Positions 44,682 to 53,553 of a stretch of DNA of 64,000 nucleotides are shown here, piece after piece. The notes beneath the pieces are model-generated. The model was not told where the DNA came from, did no database searches, and was given only the letters and a program-made list of their open reading frames with translations. Every line of letters begins with the position of its first letter. Positions within the stretch are counted from its first letter, which is position 1. Source of the stretch: an uncultured Pseudobutyrivibrio sp. (GTDB taxonomy: Bacteria > Bacillota > Clostridia > Lachnospirales > Lachnospiraceae); NCBI GenBank assembly GCA_900546435.1, contig URCQ01000002.1:1-64000 (forward strand), given 5' to 3'. Made by a program: the position numbers and the translations under genes.

Positions 44682-45863
44682 ATGCCAAACGAAGAAATCT
44701 GCTTAAAAGAAAGCACACCTGTAGGTGCTTTAGGTATCATCCCACTCGAGAGCTGTAAGGAGCTGGGTGCCAAAGTCAACAACTACCTTGTCAACTGGAG
44801 ACAAGAGCGCGATGCAGATCACTACGATCACATCACACTCGCTGGTTACAAGAGCGATTCCTACATTGTTAAGGCCGCTGTTCCAAGATTTGGTTCCGGC
44901 GAAGCTAAGGGTTCCATTTTACAGTCTGTACGTGGACTTGACGTATTTTTGATCGTTGATGTTACCAACTATAGCCTTACGTATTCACTCTGTGGACAGA
45001 CCAACCATATGTCACCAGATGATCATTACGCTGACTTAAAGCGTATCATCGCTGCTATCGAAGGAAAGGCAAAGAGAATCACTGTTATTATGCCATTCCT
45101 CTATGAAAGCCGTCAGCATAAACGTTCTTCCCGCGAATCACTCGACTGCGCAATTGCATTACAGGAGCTGATCAACATGGGCGTTGACAACATCATCACT
45201 TTTGATGCACACGACCCACGTGTACAGAATGCAATTCCACTTCATGGATTTGAGACAGTACAGCCAGCTTACCAGTTCATCAAGAACATCTTAAAGAACG
45301 TAAAAGACTTAAAGATTGACAACGATCATCTCATGATTATCAGCCCGGATGAAGGTGGTACAAACCGTGCCGTATACATGGCTGGTGTCCTCGGTGTAGA
45401 TATGGGTATGTTCTATAAGAGACGTGATTACAGCCAGATTGTAGACGGACGTAACCCAATTGTAGCCCATGAGTTCCTTGGTGCTTCTGTAGAAGGCAAA
45501 GATGTCATCATTGTAGATGATATGATTTCTTCCGGCGAAAGTATGATTGACGTTGCAACAGAATTAAAGAAGCGCAAAGCTAACAGAATTTTTGTTGTAG
45601 CAACCTTTGGTCTTTTCACCAATGGTTTGGCAAAATTTGATGAAGCCGTAGAAAAAGGCATCATCTACCGCGTTGTAACAACAAACCTGACTTACCAGAC
45701 ACCAGAGCTTTTAAGCCGCCCATATTACATCAACTGTGATATGAGTAAGTATATCGCTTACATCATTGATACTTTAAATCATGATTGCTCTATCTCTGAA
45801 TTATTAAATCCATACAACCGCATTCACAGGTTTGTAAACAGATATAATAACGGCGAGTTATAA
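44682..45863 (+). CDS. prs: Ribose-phosphate pyrophosphokinase (long form)
   Basis: A 393-residue enzyme making PRPP from ribose-5-phosphate and ATP, for nucleotide, histidine and tryptophan synthesis. The PRPP-binding loop VIIVDDMISSGESM is intact, and the flexible-loop region DHYADLKRII and RQ/K-type active-site residues (SRQHKRSSRE) are recognisable. It is longer than the roughly 315-residue common form, and such a long paralogue is common in Clostridia. AAAGGAG precedes the ATG, 22 nt after dnaI. A strong terminator follows. Codon bias is high-expression-like (AAG, GTA and GGT codons). Confidence 0.93.
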   Translation: MPNEEICLKESTPVGALGIIPLESCKELGAKVNNYLVNWRQERDADHYDHITLAGYKSDSYIVKAAVPRFGSGEAKGSILQSVRGLDVFLIVDVTNYSLTYSLCGQTNHMSPDDHYADLKRIIAAIEGKAKRITVIMPFLYESRQHKRSSRESLDCAIALQELINMGVDNIITFDAHDPRVQNAIPLHGFETVQPAYQFIKNILKNVKDLKIDNDHLMIISPDEGGTNRAVYMAGVLGVDMGMFYKRRDYSQIVDGRNPIVAHEFLGASVEGKDVIIVDDMISSGESMIDVATELKKRKANRIFVVATFGLFTNGLAKFDEAVEKGIIYRVVTTNLTYQTPELLSRPYYINCDMSKYIAYIIDTLNHDCSISELLNPYNRIHRFVNRYNNGEL

Positions 45864-45880
45864 GATAACACGCCCTAATA

Positions 45881-45926
45881 AGAGCCCCCCAGACATCACA
45901 AGCCTGATGTTTGGGGGGCTCTTTTC
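45881..45926 (+). terminator. Terminator of dnaD-dnaI-prs
   Basis: Long near-perfect arms (45881-45898 and 45905-45922) rich in C and G, followed by TTTTC. It also faces the convergent gene at 45938. Confidence 0.93.
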
Positions 45927-45937
45927 TGTCACTGTTT

Positions 45938-48490
45938 TTATTCTACATAACTGATAAATACATTACCTGCTCCTTCAAACAACTGCGTTGCCTGATCGGT
46001 CGACATCTTTGTATAGGTATCTGTATCTGCGTGATATACGATAATATTTGCTGCATCATATCCAATAATAAGAAGTGCCGCATCATCTCCTGTTCTTGCA
46101 TACACCGGCGTTCCCTGACTCACATAGTACAACGCTTCACTCAAATTACATCCTGTCAAATCCAGAACCAATTTGTCCTTTAAGGATGTACTAAGCACAG
46201 ACATTGGTGTCTCACCACGGTTCAAAAGCGCATGCACTTCTCCACTCCTTCCTTCCCGCTGCAAAATAGCACTAATGCATCCTGCAGAGGTATTCGAACT
46301 GCGATCCGAAGCACTTGCCTCAATATCATTAAACGCATTTACATAAGACTTTTTACCGCGATTCCAAATGTAACGCTGCTTATTATCAATCACCAGTCCC
46401 ATATCTGCATCTGCAGCAACGATTGCCTTATTCAAATTCTGCGTTGTCAGAGTTACTCGATTTCCTACATAAACAAAATACGTCTCCTGTCCTTCTGTTG
46501 CTGAAATCGAAATGCTTCTCGTCTCATTCACCGTTGCCAGTACTGCTTCTGACGACGCAACGCTATGAATAGACTGACCTTCTTCCAACTCTGCCATCAC
46601 ATATTCTGTAGCAAGTCCCTGGCCTTCTTTAACCACTTTTTCTATGCCGACTGTCTTATTTTGTTCTCCCGCAGTATCTTTGATGGTATCCTGTGTTGTC
46701 GCAACACACATACCATCCTGCTTTGTCACACGATCCAGATACAAAGTATAAGAATTCTTCGTCACACCGGTCACATAAATACCAGATTTAGCATATTCTT
46801 TCAGCACCTGAAAATCGTCACTTGAGGTATCGACAATCTCCACTTTCGCCATTGGATAGACAACACTTCCCGCCGCATCTGTAGAAATGTCGCTTTCATT
46901 GGCAATTCCATAAACGAAATCTTCGGTCATAAATGCCAGCGGTTTGATTTTTGTCCCCTTCGCTGCTGCAATGGTACGTGTTTTTTCCGTTTCCAAATCC
47001 ATAATGGATATTTCATCGGAGACTTCATCCCCTGTAATCCATGCCACATAACGTCCGGAAGCTGACACGGCATACTGACCTGACTTTAGATTGGTAATCA
47101 TTTCTTTGGTAGATAAATCGTTCAGTCCGACTTTTGCCAATGTGCCACTCATCATAATATAGAAATCACCTTCTGCGTTTTCATACAAAAGATCGCTGAA
47201 ATCTGCATTTAGAATCTGATAAGAATGTGTTGTTGAAATAAATACCTGTTCGATTGCTTCCTGCTTTATACTGTCATAATGATATAAGTTGATACCACTC
47301 TCGCCCTCGTGCTCGCCACGATTCATATAACCATATACGACAAAATCCATATTTCCCGTCTCATCAATATTTAAAATACGAATGTTGTGCTGCCCATAAT
47401 TTTGGCGGACATCCGTCGGATCATCGACAAAGCCAAATACTTTTGTGAACGTCTGTTTATTCTGGTTGTACGTAAACAGTTCACCCGCCTGCACAAAGCT
47501 GACGATCGTTCCGGTCTCATTGGATAGATATTGGATATCGCCATTTGTTATGCCAACGCCCAATTTGTTCCCGCTGACACCAACCGCAGCCACATCCACA
47601 ATCTGTTCCATGGTTCTCTTATAATCCAATAAGTAAATCTGCAAATCGGTATAACGTACCTTATAATATTCTTCCACATTATAATAAGTGGACACGCCAT
47701 CGTTCTGTTCTTCCATCTGATAAGTGTATACCAGAGAAGCATACGTATCATTGATATCGGTAAAGGATACCAATGGCTTTCCTATCTGTGTACCGTTAAA
47801 TCCGCGCCATCCAATCTGGTCAATAGAAGAATCAATCCCAACGCTGCCAAGATCGTTTTTGTCTGTATACTCAGATGGTTCCAGATAAGACGCCAATGTC
47901 TCATATTGATCACTCATGGATACATCATGGAATTGATCGGTAAACTCTAAACATTTTTTCGCGTAGGTTTCCTCCGGCAATGTAATACGCGTGTAATAAT
48001 AGAGATTTTCACTACCACAATGCAGTTTCAGAATAAAGAGATATTCCTCTCCCTCATCCACCAGATTTTCAATCTGGAGTGACTTTGTCCAGGTATTTTT
48101 ATCTTTGGACCAGTCATTTATTTTGGTATCCGCAATTTTACGCTGTGTATCCAGACTTCGCACTTCATAAGAAACACGATCAATATCATATCCATACGTG
48201 TCAATCGTAAGATCCATTTTACGCTTGGAATCCAACGGTATCAGCGCATCCCTCATATAGCAGGCATCCATCTCCGTCCGATATCCGTGCAATTCTCCCA
48301 TCGTGTGGTCATATGTCTGGACTCCAACTAACGGAAGCGTCGCATCAGCCATCGTAACCTTTTTTTCTTCTTCTCCCCTATTTAGAACAATCTGGAAAAA
48401 CACCAATGCTCCTATAAATATAAGAAACAACACGCCCAGGCGATGTTTTACCCATTTTGGAATTCCTTTTTCTCTAAAATTCAGCTTCAT
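45938..48490 (-). CDS. Large membrane-anchored protein with C39-like C-terminal domain
   Basis: An 850-residue protein I do not recognise as a named family. A basic N-terminus is followed by one transmembrane helix (about 18-38), so nearly all of it is extracytoplasmic. Residues about 40-690 look like consecutive beta-strand segments, with repeated GDFYIMMSG-like and RYVAWITGDE-like strands suggesting a beta-propeller. The C-terminal about 125 residues resemble a C39/papain-like fold: AGCISAILQREG in the position of the catalytic-Cys helix, and LLIIGYDAANIIVYHADT in the position of the histidine strand. The expected catalytic His is not seen there. It is a lone gene facing prs. An envelope role is inferred. 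Confidence 0.6.
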   Translation of the reverse strand: MKLNFREKGIPKWVKHRLGVLFLIFIGALVFFQIVLNRGEEEKKVTMADATLPLVGVQTYDHTMGELHGYRTEMDACYMRDALIPLDSKRKMDLTIDTYGYDIDRVSYEVRSLDTQRKIADTKINDWSKDKNTWTKSLQIENLVDEGEEYLFILKLHCGSENLYYYTRITLPEETYAKKCLEFTDQFHDVSMSDQYETLASYLEPSEYTDKNDLGSVGIDSSIDQIGWRGFNGTQIGKPLVSFTDINDTYASLVYTYQMEEQNDGVSTYYNVEEYYKVRYTDLQIYLLDYKRTMEQIVDVAAVGVSGNKLGVGITNGDIQYLSNETGTIVSFVQAGELFTYNQNKQTFTKVFGFVDDPTDVRQNYGQHNIRILNIDETGNMDFVVYGYMNRGEHEGESGINLYHYDSIKQEAIEQVFISTTHSYQILNADFSDLLYENAEGDFYIMMSGTLAKVGLNDLSTKEMITNLKSGQYAVSASGRYVAWITGDEVSDEISIMDLETEKTRTIAAAKGTKIKPLAFMTEDFVYGIANESDISTDAAGSVVYPMAKVEIVDTSSDDFQVLKEYAKSGIYVTGVTKNSYTLYLDRVTKQDGMCVATTQDTIKDTAGEQNKTVGIEKVVKEGQGLATEYVMAELEEGQSIHSVASSEAVLATVNETRSISISATEGQETYFVYVGNRVTLTTQNLNKAIVAADADMGLVIDNKQRYIWNRGKKSYVNAFNDIEASASDRSSNTSAGCISAILQREGRSGEVHALLNRGETPMSVLSTSLKDKLVLDLTGCNLSEALYYVSQGTPVYARTGDDAALLIIGYDAANIIVYHADTDTYTKMSTDQATQLFEGAGNVFISYVE

Positions 48491-48562
48491 ACTCTACTCT
48501 TCCCTATTCCTATTTCATTAATAGTCATTGCCATGACCAATTCCAGTATTTTCGGGGCTTCC

Positions 48563-48591
48563 TTGCAAATCCCTGTCCAACATGATATAAT
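48563..48591 (+). promoter_or_regulatory. Sigma-A promoter of the CsoR-like gene
   Basis: TTGCAA (48563-48568), a 17-bp spacer and a perfect TATAAT (48586-48591), 34 bp before the start. No clear GC-rich CsoR operator palindrome is seen around it. Confidence 0.75.
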
Positions 48592-48625
48592 TTCACGGCA
48601 GATTAATCGACTGGAGGTCATATAA

Positions 48626-48946
48626 ATGTCGGATCATGAACATTCGCACGAGCACTCACATGCTCATTCACATACACACACACACTCACCGGAACACACC
48701 AAGGCTGTCATTAACCGCATGAACCGCGCAATCGGTCATATGGAAGCTGTGCGTACCATGGTAGAAGACGGTCGTGATTGTAGTGAAGTATTGATACAGA
48801 TAGCAGCTGTACGATCTGCCATTAATAACATAGGTAAACTCATTCTCAAAGAACACATCAGCCATTGTGTTGTCGACGCTGTCGAGACCGGCGATGAGCA
48901 GTGTCTTACAGATTTAGAAGATGCTATCAATAAATTCATCAAATAA
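48626..48946 (+). CDS. CsoR-family metal-sensing repressor with histidine-rich N-terminus
   Basis: A 106-residue all-helical DUF156 regulator. The copper-site residues Cys52, His77 and Cys81 have exactly the spacing of the CsoR Cys-His-Cys site (25 and 4 residues), which argues for Cu(I) sensing rather than the persulfide CstR or formaldehyde FrmR types. Residues 4-24 contain ten histidines alternating with other residues, a metal-chelating tail more often seen in nickel or zinc chaperones. GGAGG precedes the ATG. No copper exporter or chaperone gene is adjacent, so its targets lie elsewhere, or it regulates the LtaS-like gene or itself. Confidence 0.88.
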   Translation: MSDHEHSHEHSHAHSHTHTHSPEHTKAVINRMNRAIGHMEAVRTMVEDGRDCSEVLIQIAAVRSAINNIGKLILKEHISHCVVDAVETGDEQCLTDLEDAINKFIK

Positions 48947-49007
48947 CATCTACATTTTATCACTCTTTTCCTAATGTGTCTTGTTACTTTTTGTGACTTT
49001 CACATTT

Positions 49008-49035
49008 TTGTCACATTTTTAACTATACTTAATAT
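49008..49035 (+). promoter_or_regulatory. Possible promoter of the LtaS-family gene
   Basis: TTGTCA (49008-49013), a 16-bp spacer and TAATAT (49030-49035). An alternative reading uses TTCACA with a 19-bp spacer and TATACT. An inverted TGTGAC / GTCACA pair lies upstream. Confidence 0.4.
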
Positions 49036-49075
49036 GTGGCGCAAAAGAGTGTTTTTGTTTGGAGGCATAAATTAT

Positions 49076-51268
49076 ATGAAAGCAATCATTTCAAAAATTG
49101 GAGGTTTCTTCAAATCTCTTAGAAATAAATGGTCAACACTGACTTCTAAGATTCCAACCCCAAAATTTATCAAAAAAATACAGGAAAGTGAACGTTTGCA
49201 AAAAGTCAGTAACTGGCTGAACCGTTATTCCCTCATTGAGCACATTCCCTTATCACTTATTATGTGCTTTGTTATGGAATGGTTATCCCGTCATTCCTTT
49301 ATTGAGGCATGGGGCTTTGTGACAAATCATACCGGAGCATACCTATACAACTCCTATTTGATTTTTGTATGTTATTCCCTTTGTTATATTATGAGCAGAC
49401 AGACATTTATGCGTATGTGTATCAGTGCTGTTTTCGTAGCTTTAGGTATCACAAACTGCATTATCCTGCTCAACCGTGTCACACCATTTGGCTTTACAGA
49501 TATTTCCATGATTGGTGATTTGCTTACCATGCAAAATACCAACTATTTTTCATCGCAACAGGCAGCACTTGCTGTAACAGCACTTGTGTTGTACGCCCTA
49601 TGGATGGTGCGCATTTTCATCAAGGGTAAGAAGTTAAAACCACGTTTTCCATATTGGTTAAAGCTTCTGTTCATTGTCTGCTGTTTTGCAAGTGTACCAA
49701 TGACAACTTCTGCTTTGCAGGGTCAAGGTGTTCTTTCCACATATTTTGGAAACCTTGCACAAGGATATCTGGATTATGGTTATCTATATGGATTTTCTAC
49801 CAGTATTTTCAACCGCGGTATGTCAGAGCCAAGAAATTATGACCAGAATTCCATTACGGCAATTGTTGATGAGACCAAGCAGGGAGAATCCACCATCAAG
49901 GAGGATGAACGTCCAAATATCGTTGTCATCCTTTTGGAATCTTTCTTTGATGTCAGTGAAGCGAACTTTATCGAAACCTCAGAGGATCCGATTCCGTTTG
50001 TACATTATCTAGAGAAGAATTATTCTACCGGACATCTGACTGTACCTGTTGTCGGTGCCGGAACCTGTAACTCAGAATTTGAAGTTTTGACCGGTATGTC
50101 CTGTCAATTCTTTGGGCCGGGCGAATATCCACAAAAAACCATTCTGAAGAAGACGGATTGTGAAAGTTTTGCCGACGATTTGCGTAACCTCGGTTACAGC
50201 AGCCACGTTGTGCATAACAATGGCGGTAACTTCTACAGCCGTGCCAATGCATTTTCCATGATGGGCTTTGATTCTTTCCAGAGTAAAGAAATGTTAGATA
50301 TTACCGAATATACACCTCTTGGTTCCTGGCCAACCGATGATATTTTAACACCTGCAACAACAGAAGCGCTTGACTCTACCGAAGGACCGGATTTTGTATA
50401 TACCATTACCGTAGAAGGGCATGGAGATTATCCTACTTATAAAGTACTTGATAATCCGGCTGTCGGTGTTACCTGCAATGGTAAAACCGAGGAGCAGAGA
50501 TATGCCTGGGAATATTATATCAACCAGATTCACAATGTTGACGAATTTATCCAGTCATACATCGAAGAGCTTGATAAACGCGGGGAACCAACTTTAGTAA
50601 TGATGTTTGGTGACCATTTACCAACCATGGGCTTAACCGAAAGCGAAGTTGCTACAGGTGATCTGTTCCAGACCAAATACTTTACCTGGAACAATTTTGA
50701 TATGGAAAAGAAAGATCAGGACTTGACGTCTTACCAATTGGTTTCTGAATATTTAGACCGTCTTGGCATCCATGAGGGCACCATGACAAACTATCATCAG
50801 AGCAAGATAAAAGAAGGCGTAAAAGCCGGAACACCAGCATATATGACAGATCTTGAGGCATTGCAGTACGATCTTTTATACGGAAAACGTTACGCTTATG
50901 GCGGAATCGATAAATATCCTGCATCCGATCTGGAAATGGGCGTTTCCGATGTAGTCGTTGACCGTGCATACTTCTTTGATGGCAAGTTACACATTTACGG
51001 TTCTAACTTCACCAAGTGGAGTAAAGTGTTTGTCAATGGCGAAAAGGTACCTACCACATATGAAAGTGGACAGTGCCTGACCATCAAGTCTTCCGCAGTT
51101 GAAAATGGTGATGTCATTACCGTTTGTCAGGTAGGATCAAGCAATACCATTTTCCGTGAATCCAACGAATTCACGGTTATTGATCCAAATTATGTTTCAG
51201 ACGCTCCTGCTAGTACAGAAGAGTCCGATGAGGACGCATTAGAATCCGACGAAGAAGCACAGGATTAA
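49076..51268 (+). CDS. LtaS-family phosphoglycerol transferase / sulfatase-fold membrane enzyme
   Basis: A 730-residue protein with a basic N-terminus, about five transmembrane helices within residues 50-230 and a large extracellular sulfatase-fold domain. The metal and nucleophile motifs are RPNIVVILLESFFD, GTCNSEFEVLTG with the expected catalytic Thr, and MMFGDHLPTMG. LtaS enzymes polymerise glycerol-phosphate on lipoteichoic acid; close relatives act on other envelope glycans. Residues about 620-700 form a small TIG-like beta domain (FFDGKLHIYGSNFTKWSKV), unusual for LtaS, and the tail is acidic (ESDEDALESDEEAQD). The start at 49076 has GGAGGC upstream. A bidirectional terminator follows. 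Confidence 0.88.
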   Translation: MKAIISKIGGFFKSLRNKWSTLTSKIPTPKFIKKIQESERLQKVSNWLNRYSLIEHIPLSLIMCFVMEWLSRHSFIEAWGFVTNHTGAYLYNSYLIFVCYSLCYIMSRQTFMRMCISAVFVALGITNCIILLNRVTPFGFTDISMIGDLLTMQNTNYFSSQQAALAVTALVLYALWMVRIFIKGKKLKPRFPYWLKLLFIVCCFASVPMTTSALQGQGVLSTYFGNLAQGYLDYGYLYGFSTSIFNRGMSEPRNYDQNSITAIVDETKQGESTIKEDERPNIVVILLESFFDVSEANFIETSEDPIPFVHYLEKNYSTGHLTVPVVGAGTCNSEFEVLTGMSCQFFGPGEYPQKTILKKTDCESFADDLRNLGYSSHVVHNNGGNFYSRANAFSMMGFDSFQSKEMLDITEYTPLGSWPTDDILTPATTEALDSTEGPDFVYTITVEGHGDYPTYKVLDNPAVGVTCNGKTEEQRYAWEYYINQIHNVDEFIQSYIEELDKRGEPTLVMMFGDHLPTMGLTESEVATGDLFQTKYFTWNNFDMEKKDQDLTSYQLVSEYLDRLGIHEGTMTNYHQSKIKEGVKAGTPAYMTDLEALQYDLLYGKRYAYGGIDKYPASDLEMGVSDVVVDRAYFFDGKLHIYGSNFTKWSKVFVNGEKVPTTYESGQCLTIKSSAVENGDVITVCQVGSSNTIFRESNEFTVIDPNYVSDAPASTEESDEDALESDEEAQD

Positions 51269-51294
51269 ACAAAGGCATTTATAAAACCATATAG

Positions 51295-51355
51295 CAAAAG
51301 GCGTTGTAACGGCACAGAGGTACCCCCTCAAAGTCTGCCGCTACAACGCCTTTTG
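51295..51355 (+). terminator. Terminator after the LtaS-family gene, shared with the convergent CDF gene
   Basis: Nineteen-base arms with one mismatch (51295-51313 and 51337-51355) and T-runs on both strands. The loop contains a smaller GAGG/CCTC hairpin. Confidence 0.9.
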
Positions 51356-51365
51356 TATTTATCCT

Positions 51366-52535
51366 CTATACATATTGACGATCAATATCCATCGCTACAA
51401 AATACTGCTTTCCCACAGCCTCCCACACGCGCGTCTGGATTGCCTTTTGTATGTCTTTTTCCGAATCCTTCATCTGGTACGGCACTACGATATCAAACAC
51501 CAGATTCGTATGTGTATTTCCAAACACAACTCTGAAATCATGAATAGATGCATTCTCATTCCATTTTACTACCACATCTTTTACCGCATCACGCAGCTCA
51601 TCGACGCGCGGGTCGTCCGTCACGACCGGATCCATATGTATGACGGCCTCACAATGCAATTGCTGTTTTAGCATATGCTCGGTACGATCAATGACATCAT
51701 GTGATTCCATAACATCTATATTGGCCGGAACCTCCGCATGCAGTGATATCATCACACGACCTGGCCCATAATTATGAACCACTAAATCATGCACACCAAT
51801 GATTCCCTGCTGTGCCATAACAATGTCTTCAATCCGATCTACAAAGCCCTGTTCCGGTGGCTGTCCAAGCAATGGATCCACCGTTTCTTTTCCAGCCGAT
51901 AAGCCTGCCCAAATGACAATCGCCGCTACAATGACGCCACAATAGCCATCAATATGTAAGGATGTGAATTCACAAAAAACCGTAGATATCAAAACAATAA
52001 AGGTAGCCAGTGAATCGCTCATACTATCAGTCGCTGTCGCCTTCATAGCGGCAGAGTCTATTTTCTTTGCCAGCGACGTATTGTAATATGCCATGTACAT
52101 TTTTACGGCAATAGCGGCGATCAAAATGACAATGACAAGCGGAGAAAATACCATATCCTGCGGATGAATGATTTTATCCACCGAATCCCGCAGCAATTCA
52201 AATCCCATAATCACAATAATGGCAGACACCAGCAGCCCCGACAAGTATTCGATGCGTCCATGACCAAATGGATGTTCCGAATCCGGTTCTGCCGATGATA
52301 ATTTGAAGCCTAAGAGTGTAATAACAGACGATCCCGCATCGGATAAATTGTTAAACGCATCGGCTGTAATTGCAATGGACCGGCTCAATAATCCTGCAAA
52401 AAATTTTAATGTAAAAAGCAGCACATTAAGCGCAATTCCGACCGCGCCGCTTAAGATTCCGTATCGTTCCCGCACCTTTGTATCTTCGTAATTCTTATAA
52501 TCTCTGATGCAGAGCTTTGCCAGCAATGTGACCAT
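51366..52535 (-). CDS. Cation diffusion facilitator (CDF) metal exporter
   Basis: A 389-residue CDF transporter with six membrane helices in residues about 20-215 and a ferredoxin-like cytoplasmic domain. The metal-site motifs DAFNNLSDAGS (helix 2) and ATDSMSDS (helix 5) are intact; the Asp/Asn composition is of the Fe/Mn/Zn type, so the metal cannot be fixed. HPFGHGRIEYLSGL is the usual loop. The length exceeds FieF because of a longer C-terminal region (a second about 80-residue segment). AAAGAGGG precedes the ATG at 52535. It is convergent with the LtaS-like gene and divergent from thiT. Confidence 0.9.
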   Translation of the reverse strand: MVTLLAKLCIRDYKNYEDTKVRERYGILSGAVGIALNVLLFTLKFFAGLLSRSIAITADAFNNLSDAGSSVITLLGFKLSSAEPDSEHPFGHGRIEYLSGLLVSAIIVIMGFELLRDSVDKIIHPQDMVFSPLVIVILIAAIAVKMYMAYYNTSLAKKIDSAAMKATATDSMSDSLATFIVLISTVFCEFTSLHIDGYCGVIVAAIVIWAGLSAGKETVDPLLGQPPEQGFVDRIEDIVMAQQGIIGVHDLVVHNYGPGRVMISLHAEVPANIDVMESHDVIDRTEHMLKQQLHCEAVIHMDPVVTDDPRVDELRDAVKDVVVKWNENASIHDFRVVFGNTHTNLVFDIVVPYQMKDSEKDIQKAIQTRVWEAVGKQYFVAMDIDRQYV

Positions 52536-52608
52536 AGATATCCCTCTTTTCCATTCCTTGGGGCTGCCCCATAAAAGCAGCAAACACTTACAATTTTATA
52601 AATCTGCG

Positions 52609-52637
52609 TTGACATCTCTACGCAATACTGATATACT
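52609..52637 (+). promoter_or_regulatory. Sigma-A promoter of the TPP riboswitch-thiT unit
   Basis: Perfect TTGACA (52609-52614), a 17-bp spacer and TATACT (52632-52637), about 35 bp before the aptamer. Confidence 0.85.
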
Positions 52638-52671
52638 AGCAAACGTTGAAAAACAAATCAATACATAAAAC

Positions 52672-52776
52672 TATGCTAGGGGTGCCTTTTTGGCTGAGAG
52701 ATGCATGCATCGACCCTTATTACTTGAACCGGATAATGCCGGCGTAAGGAAGCGTTTAAATCATCTCCTAGCATAT
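52672..52776 (+). ncRNA. TPP (thi-box) riboswitch
   Basis: The core is unmistakable: GGGGTGC, then GGCTGAGAGATG, then ACCCTTATTACTTGAACC, then GGATAATGCCGGCGTAAGGAAG. The flanks TATGCTAGG (52672-52680) and CCTAGCATA (52768-52776) pair over 9 bp, giving an extended closing helix that ends 10 bp before the Shine-Dalgarno GAAGGGAG. No terminator is visible, so translational control is more likely than transcriptional. Binding of thiamine pyrophosphate should lower ThiT synthesis. Confidence 0.96.
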
Positions 52777-52798
52777 ACAAATGAAGGGAGATTTTTTT

Positions 52799-53470
52799 AT
52801 GAGTTTTTTTGTAACACCTTATGTAGATGAGTACGGCGATACCACCTACAATCTTACAGCTGCTGGTTATACCGGCCTTATCATTTTATTTATCGCACTT
52901 CTTTTATTGGGTGCAGCAATCTTTGGCAACAAGAAGAAAATGAGCACAAAGCAGTTGGTATTTTCTGCTATGGCAATCGCACTTGCTACCGTGACCTCTA
53001 TGATCAAATTATTTGAAATGCCAATGGGCGGATCTGTCACACTGTTTTCCATGCTTTTTATCGTGTTAATCGGCTATTGGTACGGTCTCGGTGGTGGACT
53101 TACCGTCGCCATCGCTTATGGCGTATTACAGTTGCTGCTTGACCCTTATATCTTGAGTTTCCCACAGATGTTAGTCGATTATATCTTAGCATTTGGAGCC
53201 CTTGGACTTGCAGGTATTTTCCACAATTCCAAGCATGGTCTCATCAAAGGATACATCGTAGCTGTTTTGGGACGCTATTTCTTTTCCTTCCTGTCTGGCT
53301 GGATTTTCTTTGGTATGTATGCACCGGACAACTTCCCAAATGCTGTTGTATATTCTCTAGCTTACAATGGCTCATACCTTGGCGCAGAAGCATTAATCAC
53401 TCTGATTGTCATTGCTATACCACCTGTAGCAAAAGCATTGCAGACAGTAAAAAATCAAGCTATTTCCTAA
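52799..53470 (+). CDS. thiT: Energy-coupled thiamine transporter substrate-binding subunit ThiT
   Basis: A 223-residue membrane protein with about six to seven helices. It functions as the thiamine-binding S component of an ECF-type vitamin transporter together with EcfA/EcfA'/EcfT, which are not in this window. The core from residue about 48 on (MAIALATVTSMIKLFEMP, then the central Gly-rich GYWYGLGGG, then RYFFSFLSGWIFF) matches ThiT; the first about 45 residues add one extra helix. The start at 52799 (GAAGGGAG 8 nt upstream) is preferred over the ATG at 52781. The TPP riboswitch upstream independently supports the thiamine assignment. Confidence 0.92.
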   Translation: MSFFVTPYVDEYGDTTYNLTAAGYTGLIILFIALLLLGAAIFGNKKKMSTKQLVFSAMAIALATVTSMIKLFEMPMGGSVTLFSMLFIVLIGYWYGLGGGLTVAIAYGVLQLLLDPYILSFPQMLVDYILAFGALGLAGIFHNSKHGLIKGYIVAVLGRYFFSFLSGWIFFGMYAPDNFPNAVVYSLAYNGSYLGAEALITLIVIAIPPVAKALQTVKNQAIS

Positions 53471-53496
53471 GATTTTCTATAAAAGACTCTATAATA

Positions 53497-53532
53497 GTAA
53501 AAGTCCTTCCCCACTACAGGAAGGACTTTTAC
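53497..53532 (+). terminator. Terminator between convergent thiT and the YhhN-family gene
   Basis: Fourteen-base perfect arms (53497-53510 and 53519-53532) that contain TTTT / AAAA ends, so it works on both strands. Confidence 0.9.
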
Positions 53533-53553
53533 TATGTTATGTTTCTTGTCTCT

